DNA from: Marinibacterium sp050389775
GTDB taxonomy: Bacteria > Pseudomonadota > Alphaproteobacteria > Rhodobacterales > Rhodobacteraceae
DNA length: 64,000 bases
Direction of reading: 5' to 3'
Assembly: GCF_050389775.1 (NCBI RefSeq)
Contig: NZ_CP177145.1
Coordinates: 1 to 64,000 of the forward strand
Part shown: piece after piece, positions 33,545 through 42,934 of the stretch
Layout of the letters: every line of letters starts with the position of its first letter
How positions within the stretch are numbered: position 1 is the first letter of the stretch
Translations under genes and position numbers: made by a program
Notes under the pieces: model-generated
What the model saw: only the letters and a program-made list of their open reading frames with translations
The model's database searches: none
Told to the model about the DNA's origin: nothing

Positions 33545-35602
33545 ATGAGACTAGGAGTTGACGTCGGGGGGACCTTCACGGACCTCGTGTTGCACGACGA
33601 GGCAAGCGGACGCACGGTGCAGGCCAAGACGCCGTCGACGCCCGAGGACCAGTCGATCGGCGTGGCGAACGGGGTCAAGCTGATCTGCGAAAAGGCCGGG
33701 GTCGATCCCAAGGATATCTCGCTGATCCTGCACGGCACGACCGTGGCCACCAACGCCGTGCTGGAAGGCAAGGGCGCGCGGGTCGGGCTGCTGGTGTCGG
33801 AAGGGTTCGAATACACCCTGCACCTGGCGAAATCCTGGACCCCGGGGCCTCTGTTCGGCTGGATCGTGATGGACAAGCCCGATCCGCTGGCCTCGCTCAA
33901 GGACACCCGCGGCATCCCCGAACGGATGAACGCGCGCGGTGAGGTGGTGACCCCGCTGGACCGTGAGAAGGCCACCGCGCTGATCGACGACCTGTGTTCG
34001 TCCGGCATCGAGGCGCTGACCATCTCGCTGATGCATGCCTATGCCAACCCCGATCACGAACGTGCCCTGGCCGAGATCGTGCGCGAACGTTACCCAGATA
34101 TCCCGGTGTCGCTGTCGTCGGACATCCTGCCCGAGTTCCGTGAATACGACCGTGCCATCACCACTGTGATGAACGATTACGTCCGCCCGATCATGAAGCG
34201 CTACCTGTCGCGGATCGAGGAGCGGCTGGCCAGGGAAGGCCTGTCCTCGCGCCTTCACATCGTGCGCTCGGACGGCGGGTTGATGAGCGCCAACGCGGCC
34301 TCGGAACGGCCGGTGCATACGGTTCTGTCCGGCCCTGCGGGCGGCGTGACCTCGACGGTCATGATCGCGCGGCGCACGGGCATCCGCAACCTGCTGGCCT
34401 TCGACATGGGCGGCACCTCGACCGACGTGTCGGTGATCCTGGACGGCGAGCCGACGATCTCGCGCTCGACCGAGGTGGGGTCCTTCCCGGCCAAGGTGCC
34501 GACGCTGGACGTGCGCTCGGTGGGGGCAGGGGGCGGTTCGATCGCCGATGTGTCCGAGCTGACCAATTCGCTGCGGGTCGGCCCGCGCAGCGCCGGCGCG
34601 CGGCCGGGGCCTGTGTCCTACGGGCGCGGCGGGACCGAACCGGCGGTGAGCGACGCCAACGTCGTCCTTGGCTACCTGCCGCCGGTCCTTCTGGGCGGTG
34701 ACATGAAGCTGGACGTGGACGGCGCGCGTGAGGCCGTGGCCCGCGTCGGCGCGCAGCTGGGCCTTGGCGCCGAAGAAGCGGCGCAAGGCATCCTCGATAT
34801 CGCCAACGAGGTCATGCTGGGCGCCCTGCGGGTGATCACCGTTCAGCGCGGCTATGACCCTCGCGACTTCGGCATCGTGGCCTTTGGCGGCGCAGGCCCC
34901 CTGCATGCCAACGCCATGGCCGAACTGCTGGGCTGTTACCCGGTCGTCGTGCCGACCAACCCGGGCGTGCTCTCGGCGCTTGGCTTCCTCGAGGCCGAGT
35001 TCAAGAACGAATTCGTGCAGACCTTCATCCGCTCGACCAAGGGCATGGATGCGGACATGGTCTGGACCCGCTTCACCGAGCTGGAGGCCAAGGCCGTCGA
35101 ATGGCTGGACGCCGAAGAGGTGCCCTCGGGCGACCGTACCATCCGCTATTCGCTGGACCTGCGCTATGAACAGCAGGGCTTCGAGGTGACGGTCGATATC
35201 GACAAGGCCACGGTCGAGGCGCGCGGCACGCTGGACGGGGTGATCGAACGCTTCAACGAGCTGCACGAACAGCTCTACGGCGTGCGCTTCCACGTCCCGG
35301 TCGAGCTGGTCGCCCTGCGCGTCATCGCCACCGGCGCCACCATGCCGGTCGAAGAGACCGTGACCGCGTCCGAAGGCTCGGACCTGGCCGATGCGCTGAT
35401 CGAAACCCGGCCGTCCTTCTTCAAGGGGCAATGGGTCGATACGCCCAATTACGACCGGGCCAAGATCCCTCCGGGCGTCAAGGTGCCCGGCCCCGCGATC
35501 ATCCGGCAGTACGACACCACCACCGTCCTGCTTCCCGACCATTACGCCGAGCTGGAGCCGCACGGCAACCTGCTGATCTGGCCGAACTCGAAGGACGCCT
35601 GA
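33545..35602 (+). CDS. hyuA: Hydantoinase/5-oxoprolinase subunit A (HyuA)
   Basis: A 685-residue ATP-binding subunit of an ATP-dependent cyclic-amide hydrolase (N-methylhydantoinase/5-oxoprolinase family). ASKHA-fold motifs are LGVDVGGTFTDLVL, ILHGTTVATNAVLE, LAFDMGGTSTDVSVI and VAFGGAGPLHA. The ATG at 33545 begins exactly at the family's conserved MRLGVDVGGT. It is paired with hyuB 1 nt downstream. The family opens five-membered lactam or imide rings with ATP; acetone or acetophenone carboxylase relatives also exist, so the reaction is not certain. Confidence 0.9.
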   Translation: MRLGVDVGGTFTDLVLHDEASGRTVQAKTPSTPEDQSIGVANGVKLICEKAGVDPKDISLILHGTTVATNAVLEGKGARVGLLVSEGFEYTLHLAKSWTPGPLFGWIVMDKPDPLASLKDTRGIPERMNARGEVVTPLDREKATALIDDLCSSGIEALTISLMHAYANPDHERALAEIVRERYPDIPVSLSSDILPEFREYDRAITTVMNDYVRPIMKRYLSRIEERLAREGLSSRLHIVRSDGGLMSANAASERPVHTVLSGPAGGVTSTVMIARRTGIRNLLAFDMGGTSTDVSVILDGEPTISRSTEVGSFPAKVPTLDVRSVGAGGGSIADVSELTNSLRVGPRSAGARPGPVSYGRGGTEPAVSDANVVLGYLPPVLLGGDMKLDVDGAREAVARVGAQLGLGAEEAAQGILDIANEVMLGALRVITVQRGYDPRDFGIVAFGGAGPLHANAMAELLGCYPVVVPTNPGVLSALGFLEAEFKNEFVQTFIRSTKGMDADMVWTRFTELEAKAVEWLDAEEVPSGDRTIRYSLDLRYEQQGFEVTVDIDKATVEARGTLDGVIERFNELHEQLYGVRFHVPVELVALRVIATGATMPVEETVTASEGSDLADALIETRPSFFKGQWVDTPNYDRAKIPPGVKVPGPAIIRQYDTTTVLLPDHYAELEPHGNLLIWPNSKDA

Positions 35603-35603
35603 G

Positions 35604-37367
35604 ATGACCACAGTTGATCCTATCACGCTCGATATCATCGAGAACGCACTCAAGAACGCCCGTTTCGAGATGGACGGCGTTGTCGTCCGGATCTCGCTCT
35701 CGCCGGTGATCCGCGAGCAGCACGACGAATTCCCGATGATCTGCAACGCACGCGGTCAGATGATCGTCGGCCAGTTCGGATCCTACATCCCGGCCATCGT
35801 GGAACAATTCGACGGCGACCTGAACGAAGGCGACATCTTCGTCTGGAACGACCCCTATGCCTGCAAGGGCTCGATCTCGCACAACAACGACTGGTGCGTG
35901 ATGATGCCGATCTTCCACGAAGGCGTGCTGGTCGGCTTTTCGTCGATCTTCGGCCACATGGTCGATGTCGGCGGCAAGGTGCCGGGATCGATGCCGTTCG
36001 ACGCGCGCACGATCTGGGAAGAGGGGCTGCGCGTGCCGCCAGTGCGCATCTACGACAAGGGCGTGCTGAACGAAGGTGTCCTGGCGATCATGCTCAACAA
36101 CAGCCGGACGCCGGACATGAACCGGGCCGACCTGATGGCGCTGATCGCGGGTTGCAAGACGGCGGCCAAGCGCGTGGGCGAGCTGTGCGACCGTTTCGGG
36201 CGCGAGACCTACATGGCCGCGACCGACATGCTGCTGGACCGCACGCGGGACGCGATGAAAGTGCTGATCGAGAAGTACATCTCGGAAGAGCCGGTGTCCT
36301 TCACGGACTATGTCGATGACGACGGCGTCGGCAACGGGCCGTTCAAGATGACCCTGTCGATCTACATGCGCGACGGCAAGGCGGTGTTCGACTGGACCGG
36401 CACCGATGACCAGGCGGAAGGGCCGATCAACTTCCACATCCACGAAGGCCTCTGCAAGCTGTTCTTCGGGGTCTACATGATCATGGCCTTCGACCCGGAC
36501 ATCCTGTTCAACGAAGGGTTCTACGACCTGTTCGAGGTCATCCTGCCCGAAGGCAGCCTGCTGAACCCGAGGTTCCCGGCCGCCCTGTCGAACCGTCTGA
36601 ACACGCATACGCGGTTCTTCGATTGCCAGGCCGGCGCGCTGGGGCAACGGGCGCCACACCTGTCGATGGCGGCGGGCTACGGCACCAGCCCGCATTTCAT
36701 CTTCACCGGGCATGATGGCGACGGGAAGTATTTCCAGCTGATGGAGCTGCTCTTTGGTGGCGTTCCGGGCCGCCCGCGCGGCGATGGCCTGGACGGGCAC
36801 GCCTGGTGGCCGCTCTTCTCGGCGACGCCGATCGAGTATATCGAGAACTACTACCCGGTTCAGGTCGACAGCTATCGCCCCGTCAAGGACAGCGGCGGAC
36901 CCGGTCTGCATCGCGGCGGCGCGGGGATCGAAAAGGTGTATCGGGTGCTCGAACCGGGCCGGATCTCGATCCATGACGACCGCGAGGTCGTGCCGCCCTG
37001 GGGCATCAACGGCGGGCTTTACGGCGGAACCTCGGCCAAGTGGATCGTCCGGGCGAAGACCGGCGAGAAGGAGCGTATCCCCTCCAAGATCGACAATCTC
37101 GAGGTCGATGCAGGTGACGTGATCATCTTCCGCACCGCCGGGTCGGGCGGCTGGGGCGATCCCTATGACCGGCCGGCGGAAGAGGTGGCCCGCGACGTGC
37201 GCTATGACCTGGTGTCGCCGGAACAGGCGCTTGAGGGCTATGGCGTGGTGCTGGGCGACGACCTGGCGCTGGACGTTGCCGCGACCGAGACGCTGCGCGC
37301 CGAGCGCAAGGCCGAACGGGGTGCGCCAGAGCCGTTCAATTTCGGCTTTACCCCCGAAGTGGCCTGA
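35604..37367 (+). CDS. hyuB: Hydantoinase/5-oxoprolinase subunit B (HyuB)
   Basis: A 587-residue partner of HyuA. Typical segments are DPITLDIIENALKNARFEMDG, RGQMIVGQFGSYIPAI, GDIFVWNDPYACKGSISHNND and the late GGPGLHRGGAGIEKVYRV and RTAGSGGWGDPYDR. It follows hyuA after one base, so the two are coupled. Together they should carry out ATP-driven ring opening. A perfect 15-bp-stem terminator follows. Confidence 0.9.
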   Translation: MTTVDPITLDIIENALKNARFEMDGVVVRISLSPVIREQHDEFPMICNARGQMIVGQFGSYIPAIVEQFDGDLNEGDIFVWNDPYACKGSISHNNDWCVMMPIFHEGVLVGFSSIFGHMVDVGGKVPGSMPFDARTIWEEGLRVPPVRIYDKGVLNEGVLAIMLNNSRTPDMNRADLMALIAGCKTAAKRVGELCDRFGRETYMAATDMLLDRTRDAMKVLIEKYISEEPVSFTDYVDDDGVGNGPFKMTLSIYMRDGKAVFDWTGTDDQAEGPINFHIHEGLCKLFFGVYMIMAFDPDILFNEGFYDLFEVILPEGSLLNPRFPAALSNRLNTHTRFFDCQAGALGQRAPHLSMAAGYGTSPHFIFTGHDGDGKYFQLMELLFGGVPGRPRGDGLDGHAWWPLFSATPIEYIENYYPVQVDSYRPVKDSGGPGLHRGGAGIEKVYRVLEPGRISIHDDREVVPPWGINGGLYGGTSAKWIVRAKTGEKERIPSKIDNLEVDAGDVIIFRTAGSGGWGDPYDRPAEEVARDVRYDLVSPEQALEGYGVVLGDDLALDVAATETLRAERKAERGAPEPFNFGFTPEVA

Positions 37368-37386
37368 CGGCCGGCCCGTCGAAACG

Positions 37387-37419
37387 CGAAAGCCCCGGAG
37401 CGATGCTCCGGGGCTTTCG
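37387..37419. terminator. Bidirectional terminator between hyuB and the LacI gene
   Basis: CGAAAGCCCCGGAGC pairs perfectly with GCTCCGGGGCTTTCG (15 bp, GAT loop). The A-rich/T-rich stem edges suit both convergent transcripts. Confidence 0.88.
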
Positions 37420-37436
37420 ATGTGGAAGGGATCGGA

Positions 37437-38486
37437 TCATTCCGGTTTCGGCCCGGGGATCGTGTTGCGCCAGACCATGTGGCCCTTGATCGGGCAATCA
37501 TGGGCGAGGTCGATCTCGGCATGCGGATCGTCGAGGTTCAGCAGGTCGATCGTGGCCCGCACCATGCGGTTGATCGGCTGGCGCACGGTGGTCAGCTGGT
37601 AGGGCGGGCGGGCGCCTTCGGGAATGTCGTCGAAACCGGCGACCATGACATCGTCGGGCACCTTCAGCCCGTATTCGATGCGCAGGGCATCCATCGCGCC
37701 CATGGCCATGATGTCGTTGATGCCAAAGATCGCGTCGGGCACCTTGGCCCCGTCGGCCATCATCGCCTTGACCGCCTCGGCCCCGCCTTCATAGCTGGAC
37801 GACCCTTCGTAGGCCTTGATGTCCGACCGGGGAATGCCCGCATCGACCAGCCGGTCCATGAAGCCTGTCGCCCGGTCCTTGCTGGTTGTGCCCTTGGGAT
37901 CGCCGGTGATCATCGCAAAGGTCCGCGCCCCGGCGGCCAGGAAGGCCTCGGCGATCTCGCGGCCGCCCTCGGGGTTGTCGCAGCGCACGCCAAAGGCCCC
38001 GGTGTTGGGGATGTAGCGGTTGAACAGCACCACCGGGATGCCCCGGTCGTGGCACATGCCCACCATCCGCGTCGACAGCTGGGCCGAGGTCAGGATCACC
38101 CCGTCGACCTGGTAGGGCAGCAGGCGCATGATCGCGTCATCGGTGCCCATGTCCTCGTTCAGCGTGAACACCAGGATGTGGCGGTTGCGGGCCTGCAGCT
38201 CGCGCCCGAAGGTTTCCAGCACATGGGTGTAGAACGGGTTGTTGAGATCGCCCAGGATGATCGCCACGATGTTCGACCGGTGGGTGGTCAGACTGCTGGC
38301 GATGGAATTGGGCACGTAGTTCAGCTTGCGCGCCGCATCCAGGACCTTTTCCCGGGTTTCGGCGGCAATGCTCGACCCCGGCTTGAAGGCGCGTGACACC
38401 GCCGATTGCGACACGCCGGCAAGGGCGGCCACATCGAAGGACGTCGTTCGGATGGAGCCTTCACGTATCTTGTTCTTCTTGGGCAA
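37437..38486 (-). CDS. LacI-family transcriptional regulator
   Basis: A 349-residue regulator with an N-terminal LacI HTH (SFDVAALAGVSQSAVSRAFKPGSS), hinge helix (NYVPNSIASSL) and a periplasmic-binding-type sensor domain (IVAIILGDLNNPFYTHVLETF, GVILTSAQLS, FGINDIMAMGAMDAL, VAGFDDIP). The frame is open to 38555, but the TTG at 38486 has GGAGG upstream and leaves an HTH start like other family members. It is the last gene of the leftward operon that carries the sugar-type ABC transporter. It is the only complete LacI-family gene in the window and the best candidate for binding the nine CG-centred palindromes between 27.1 and 61.2 kb. Confidence 0.92.
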   Translation of the reverse strand: MPKKNKIREGSIRTTSFDVAALAGVSQSAVSRAFKPGSSIAAETREKVLDAARKLNYVPNSIASSLTTHRSNIVAIILGDLNNPFYTHVLETFGRELQARNRHILVFTLNEDMGTDDAIMRLLPYQVDGVILTSAQLSTRMVGMCHDRGIPVVLFNRYIPNTGAFGVRCDNPEGGREIAEAFLAAGARTFAMITGDPKGTTSKDRATGFMDRLVDAGIPRSDIKAYEGSSSYEGGAEAVKAMMADGAKVPDAIFGINDIMAMGAMDALRIEYGLKVPDDVMVAGFDDIPEGARPPYQLTTVRQPINRMVRATIDLLNLDDPHAEIDLAHDCPIKGHMVWRNTIPGPKPE

Positions 38487-38595
38487 CCGCCTGTTACCTC
38501 CAAGCTGCCAGTTCCGTTGGGTATCGAGGTTCCGCAACACTGGGTTGAATTTCAACTCATTTGCCGGAATCTGCCGTGCCGTTCAATGCGAGCGG

Positions 38596-39438
38596 CTATT
38601 TGATGGTCCAACCTCCGTCAACGGGAAGGACCGTACCTGTCACGAAACCGGACTCGTCGGACAGGAAGAACAGGGCTGCGCTGGCCGATTCCTCGGGCGT
38701 GCCGAAGCGGCGCAGGGCGTGGCGGTTGCGCGCGCCTTCGATGGCGTCGCGGGTCTTGCCCCGAAAGGCGCGGGTCATCATCGGGGTTTCGGTGGCCCCC
38801 GGGGCAATGGCATTGACCCGGATGCCCTCGTCGGCATGGTCCAGCGCCAGGCTGGAGCACAGGGAATTGATCGCGCCCTTGGACGCGGCATAGGCCGCGC
38901 AGCCCTCGGCCCCCGAGAGCGACAATTGCGACGAACACATCAGGATCGATCCCTGCCGGCGGCGCAGGGCCGGCAGGAAGGCCGCGATGCTGCGCACGGT
39001 GCCCAGCACGTTGACATCCAGCACCCGTTGCCAGCCGACCAGGTTCAGCGTGTCGATGCGCCCGCCCATCTCGATGCCGGCAAAGGTGGCCAGCCCGTCG
39101 ATCCCCTCGGGCACCCGCCGGGCGGCCTCGGCCAGGCGGTCCTCGGAACAGACATCGACGCTGAGGCATTCGGCCCCGGGGGGCATGCCGTTGGCAAAGC
39201 AGATGTCCAGGGCCAGCACATGGGCGCCCTCGGCGCAGAGCTTCTGCGTGGTGGCATGGCCGATCCCGCTGCCCGCGCCGGTCACGACGATGGTCTTGCC
39301 GGCAAAACGGCCGGCGGCAGGGGCGTTCCGGGCGGCATCCGGGGCGAGGGCGTCCGGGCCGGGGGCGTCCGGGCCGGGGGCGTCCAGGGTGGCCGCCCCG
39401 TCGGAGGCGGCCGCGGGTTCGGGCGTTCCGGCGGTCAA
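38596..39438 (-). CDS. Short-chain dehydrogenase with a Pro/Ala-rich N-terminal extension
   Basis: A 280-residue classical SDR. NAD(P) site TGAGSGIG, then Ser in MCSSQLSLSG and the YAASK catalytic pair. The first 43 residues are a low-complexity Ala/Pro/Asp stretch with repeated APGPD, encoded by tandem 15-bp DNA units, and are not part of the SDR fold. The TTG start overlaps the epimerase stop (TTGA) and has AGGAG upstream; a shorter protein starting nearer RFAGKTIVVTG would need a non-standard start codon. Substrate unknown; context suggests a sugar or sugar acid. Confidence 0.87.
   Translation of the reverse strand: MTAGTPEPAAASDGAATLDAPGPDAPGPDALAPDAARNAPAAGRFAGKTIVVTGAGSGIGHATTQKLCAEGAHVLALDICFANGMPPGAECLSVDVCSEDRLAEAARRVPEGIDGLATFAGIEMGGRIDTLNLVGWQRVLDVNVLGTVRSIAAFLPALRRRQGSILMCSSQLSLSGAEGCAAYAASKGAINSLCSSLALDHADEGIRVNAIAPGATETPMMTRAFRGKTRDAIEGARNRHALRRFGTPEESASAALFFLSDESGFVTGTVLPVDGGWTIK
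39348..39380. repeat. Tandem 15-bp repeat in the SDR N-terminus
   Basis: GGGCGTCCGGGCCGG occurs twice in a row (39348-39362, 39363-39377) and a third partial copy follows. In the leftward reading frame it encodes the APGPD repeat. Confidence 0.7.
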
Positions 39439-40352
39439 AAGGGATGCTCCTGGAGCCAGTCGACATAGGGCGCCAGCCCCTCGGCAAAGCCGATCTGCGG
39501 GGTCCAGCCCAGCTCGTGCGCGGCGCGCGACAGGTCCATCGGGGCCTGCACGTCGGTGCCGGGCAGCAGCCCCGGCCCGACCTCGACCGACACGTCGGGC
39601 AGGCAGGCCTTCACCATGTCGACGACCTCGCGCACGGTGAAGGTCTCGGCACCGTTCACGTTGTAGGCCGACGAGGCCAGGCTTTCGGCTTCGACCGTGG
39701 CGATGATGGCCGACACCACGTCGCGCACATGGACGAATTGCAGCCGGTGATCACCGCCCTCGGGAATGGCATAGGGCTCGCCCCGGGCGCTGCGCACGCA
39801 AGGTTGCAGGATGGCATCGGTCGCCCGGCCCGGCCCATAAACCCAGCCCACGCGCAGCGCCGCGGCGCTCAGCCCGTATTCGCCGGCGTAACACTGGATC
39901 AGGTGATCGCCCGCCGCCTTGCTGGTGCCATAGGCATTGCTGGCGCACAGCGGCGTGTCCTCGCCGGCCATGGCCATGTCGGGCGTCGTGCCATAGGCCG
40001 AAACCGACGACAGCCCGACAAAGCGGCGCAGGCCGAAGGACCGGGCCAGCGACAGCAGGCCCAGCGTGCCCTTGATGTTGATGTCGAGCACCTCGGCCGG
40101 GTTGTCCTGCATCAGCATCGGCCCCGAGATCCCGCCGCAATGCACGACCGTGTCGCATTGGGCGACCAGCGGCGCATGGCGCAGGTTGTCGCGGATGTCG
40201 GCCGTCTCGAAGCGGCAGCCCGGGTCTTCGGCCGGGGCGGCGACATCGGTGGCAATCACCTCGTGGCCGCGTTCGATCAGGGCGGGCAGGAGGTAGCGGC
40301 CGATGAAGCCGGCCGCCCCGGTGACATAGATCTTCCTGGTGGTGATGGTCAT
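39435..40352 (-). CDS. NAD-dependent epimerase/dehydratase (extended SDR)
   Basis: A 305-residue extended SDR. Nucleotide site VTGAAGFIGRYL, Ser in GLSSVSAYG and catalytic YGTSK. The C-terminal half carries the usual sugar-binding segments (RVGWVYGPGR, FVHVRDVVSAI). Enzymes of this type epimerise nucleotide sugars or, as uronate dehydrogenases, oxidise free sugar acids; the ABC/LacI context favours a catabolic role. It lies 9 nt after the permease gene and overlaps the next SDR. Confidence 0.87.
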   Translation of the reverse strand: MTITTRKIYVTGAAGFIGRYLLPALIERGHEVIATDVAAPAEDPGCRFETADIRDNLRHAPLVAQCDTVVHCGGISGPMLMQDNPAEVLDINIKGTLGLLSLARSFGLRRFVGLSSVSAYGTTPDMAMAGEDTPLCASNAYGTSKAAGDHLIQCYAGEYGLSAAALRVGWVYGPGRATDAILQPCVRSARGEPYAIPEGGDHRLQFVHVRDVVSAIIATVEAESLASSAYNVNGAETFTVREVVDMVKACLPDVSVEVGPGLLPGTDVQAPMDLSRAAHELGWTPQIGFAEGLAPYVDWLQEHPF

Positions 40353-40361
40353 CCCGCGGCC

Positions 40362-41366
40362 CTACCCGATATCGGTTTCTTCACGCCCGCGGGCGAATTG
40401 CGACACGGTCACGGCCAGGATCAGGGCGCCGCCGTTGAAGGCGCTGGTGACCCACAGCGGGATGCCCAGCATGGTCAGCCCGGTGATGCCGGTGGCCAGG
40501 AAATAGACCGAGACCACCGCGCCCCAGGGATTGAACCGGCCGGGGATGATGGCCGTCGCGCCAAGATAGGCCGCGGCAAAGGCCGGCAGCAGGAAGTTCA
40601 GGCCCGAGAAGGGATCCGCCGCGCCAAGCAGGCCGGCATAGATCACCCCGCCCAGGGCCGAGAGCAGCCCCGAGGCGACCAGGCAGCCGACGCGCACCCG
40701 GCCGACATCGATGCCCGACAGCCGGGCCACTTCGCGCCCGCGCCCGACGAACAGGATGCGCCGGCCCAACGGTGTGTATTCGAAGACCAGCCAGATCACG
40801 ATGGCCACGAGGATGACGTAGTAGAAGGCATAGGAAATGCCGAACAGCCGTCCGCGGGCCACGATGTCGATCAGGTGCGGAGAGATGCCGCCGATGGTCG
40901 AGGAATTGGTCATCCACTGGACCAGCCCGGTGATCACCGAGGTGGTGCCCAGGGTGACGACCAGCGAGGGGATGCGCACGTAGACGATGAAGAACGCATT
41001 GACCAGCCCGACAACCGCCCCGCCGCACAGCGCGGCCAGCACGGCCAGCACGATGGGCACGTCGTTGACGGCGTTCAGCACGCCGATGGTCACGGCCGAC
41101 AGGGTCAGCGTGGCGCCGACCGACAGGTCGTAATCGCCGGCCGTCAGCGGGATGACCAGCGCCAGGGCCAGCACCGCGCCCGGGGCCTGGGTGGCAAAGA
41201 GGATCGAGAAGTTGGTCCAGGTGAAGAAGATGCCCGGCAGCACCACCGCGAAGATCGCGATGACGATGATCCAGACGAAGACCAGGCCGAACCGTTCGAC
41301 GAAATTCAGCACGTTGAACGGCTTACGGCTTTCGGCGTCACGCGACATCGAGAGTGGTGTGTCCAT
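40362..41366 (-). CDS. Sugar-type (CUT2) ABC transporter permease
   Basis: A 334-residue, roughly 10-helix permease of the ribose/xylose-type family: ALALVIPLTAGDYDLSVGATLTLSAV, LVVTLGTTSVITGLVQWMT, ARLSGIDVGRVRVGCLVASGLLSALGG and AYLGATAIIPGRFNPWGAVV are typical. The ATG at 41366 overlaps the ATPase gene by 29 nt and has GAGG upstream. It should form a homodimeric channel with the ATPase and the binding protein upstream. Confidence 0.9.
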   Translation of the reverse strand: MDTPLSMSRDAESRKPFNVLNFVERFGLVFVWIIVIAIFAVVLPGIFFTWTNFSILFATQAPGAVLALALVIPLTAGDYDLSVGATLTLSAVTIGVLNAVNDVPIVLAVLAALCGGAVVGLVNAFFIVYVRIPSLVVTLGTTSVITGLVQWMTNSSTIGGISPHLIDIVARGRLFGISYAFYYVILVAIVIWLVFEYTPLGRRILFVGRGREVARLSGIDVGRVRVGCLVASGLLSALGGVIYAGLLGAADPFSGLNFLLPAFAAAYLGATAIIPGRFNPWGAVVSVYFLATGITGLTMLGIPLWVTSAFNGGALILAVTVSQFARGREETDIG

Positions 41367-42891
41367 AGCAGGCCTCGGCAATATTGTCTTTCGAGATTTG
41401 GCTGCCCGTCAGTTCGTCGACGATGCGACCACGGGCAAAGATGAGTACGCGGGTGCACAGGTCGGCCAGCTGTTCGGCGTCCGAGCTGGCGACGATGACC
41501 GAAGCGCCGTTGGTGGCGGCCTCGCGGATCACGCCATAGACCTGCTGGCGGGTGCCCACGTCGACGCCCTGCGTCGGCTCGTCGAGCATCAGCAGGTCGG
41601 GGTCGCGGATCATCCACTTGGCCAGCAGCACCTTCTGGGCGTTGCCGCCCGACAGCTGACCCAGCCGCAGCGAGGGGTTGTTGGGCCGGACCTCGTATTC
41701 GGTCGACAGCGCCTCGGCCCGCCGGCGCATGGCCCCGCGGTTCAGGCCCAGCCGGCCCAGGAACCGGTCCATGTCGAGCAGCAGCATGTTCTCGGAAATG
41801 GTCAGCGAAGGCACGCCGCTGGCCTTGGGCCGGTCCGACGGCAGCAGGGCCATCTTGCGGGCCACGGCTTCCCTCGGCGTGATCGCGCCCAGATCATAGC
41901 TGCGCCCGTCCAGCTCCAGCTTGCCGGTGGCCGACTTGCGCGCGCCGAAGACGAGGTAGGGCACCTTTTCATAGCCCGAGCCCAGCAGCCCGGTCATGCC
42001 CAGGATCTCGCCCTCGGCCACTTCGAATTCGGGCACGCTGAGCCCCGGTTCGGAAATGCCGGTCACCCGGGCGCGGATCTTGCGCGTCGTGGTGGCCGGC
42101 GCATCGGTCACGCTGCGCGCCACGCGCCGGCCGATGATGCCCTCGACGAAATCGTCATGCCCGGCGTCGCGCGTCACCAGCGTGCCGCTGACCGCCCCGT
42201 CGCGCAGGATCGTCGCGCGGTCGGTGATCTCGCGCACTTCGTCGATGTCGTGGGAAATGAAGATCACGCTGTCGCCGTGGCCCACCACCTGGCGCACCAG
42301 CTGGAACAGCCGGTCGACGCCTTCCTTGGGCAGGAAGGGCGTGGGTTCGTCGAGGATCAGCAACCCGCGCCCGCCGGTCTCGGCATCGGCGCGGCGCAGG
42401 TCCTCGGACGCGCGCATGATGGCCAGCAGGGCCTGGTCGGTCTGGGACAGCGTGCCGGTGCGTGCCGACAGGTCGAAATGGATGCCGAACCGGTCAAAGG
42501 TCGCCCGCGCGGCGCGCCGTTCGGCCCGCCAGTCGATCACCGCCTTGCGCTCGGTGACCGAGGCCACGCGCATGTTTTCCAGCACGGTCAGGCTGGGCAC
42601 CAGGCCCAGGTGCTGGTGCACGAAGGCCATCTGGAAGTCGCGGAAGGCGCCGGGGCGCATCGGCAGGGGCAGCGGCCGGCCAAAGACCGAAATCTCGCCG
42701 CCCGGGTCGGGCGGGTGGAAGCCGGCCAGCACCTTCACGAAGGTCGACTTGCCCGATCCGTTCTGGCCCAGAAGCCCGTGCACCTCGCCTGCCGCAACCT
42801 CGAAATCAATGCCCTTGAGGGCGCGGGCGCCCCCAAAGGTCTTTGCGATTCCAGAGACCTGCAGTGCGGGTACCGTGGTCGCATTGCTCAT
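41338..42891 (-). CDS. Sugar-type (CUT2) ABC transporter ATP-binding protein, two NBDs
   Basis: A 517-residue double ATPase of the RbsA/XylG type. NBD1: Walker A GQNGSGKST, Walker B LLILDEPT, H-loop ISHD. The NBD1 signature is not canonical: the expected LSGG region reads GTLSQTDQALLA. NBD2: the Walker A position reads GLLGSGYEKV, lacking the usual GKT/S, with an intact LSGGNAQKV signature and LLMLDEPTQGVD. A degenerate second Walker A is normal in this family. It energises uptake for the downstream permease. Confidence 0.92.
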   Translation of the reverse strand: MSNATTVPALQVSGIAKTFGGARALKGIDFEVAAGEVHGLLGQNGSGKSTFVKVLAGFHPPDPGGEISVFGRPLPLPMRPGAFRDFQMAFVHQHLGLVPSLTVLENMRVASVTERKAVIDWRAERRAARATFDRFGIHFDLSARTGTLSQTDQALLAIMRASEDLRRADAETGGRGLLILDEPTPFLPKEGVDRLFQLVRQVVGHGDSVIFISHDIDEVREITDRATILRDGAVSGTLVTRDAGHDDFVEGIIGRRVARSVTDAPATTTRKIRARVTGISEPGLSVPEFEVAEGEILGMTGLLGSGYEKVPYLVFGARKSATGKLELDGRSYDLGAITPREAVARKMALLPSDRPKASGVPSLTISENMLLLDMDRFLGRLGLNRGAMRRRAEALSTEYEVRPNNPSLRLGQLSGGNAQKVLLAKWMIRDPDLLMLDEPTQGVDVGTRQQVYGVIREAATNGASVIVASSDAEQLADLCTRVLIFARGRIVDELTGSQISKDNIAEACYGHTTLDVA

Positions 42892-42934
42892 GGTGTTCTT
42901 GCCTGTTGTTGCCTGGTCTCGGGGAGCGTGACGA

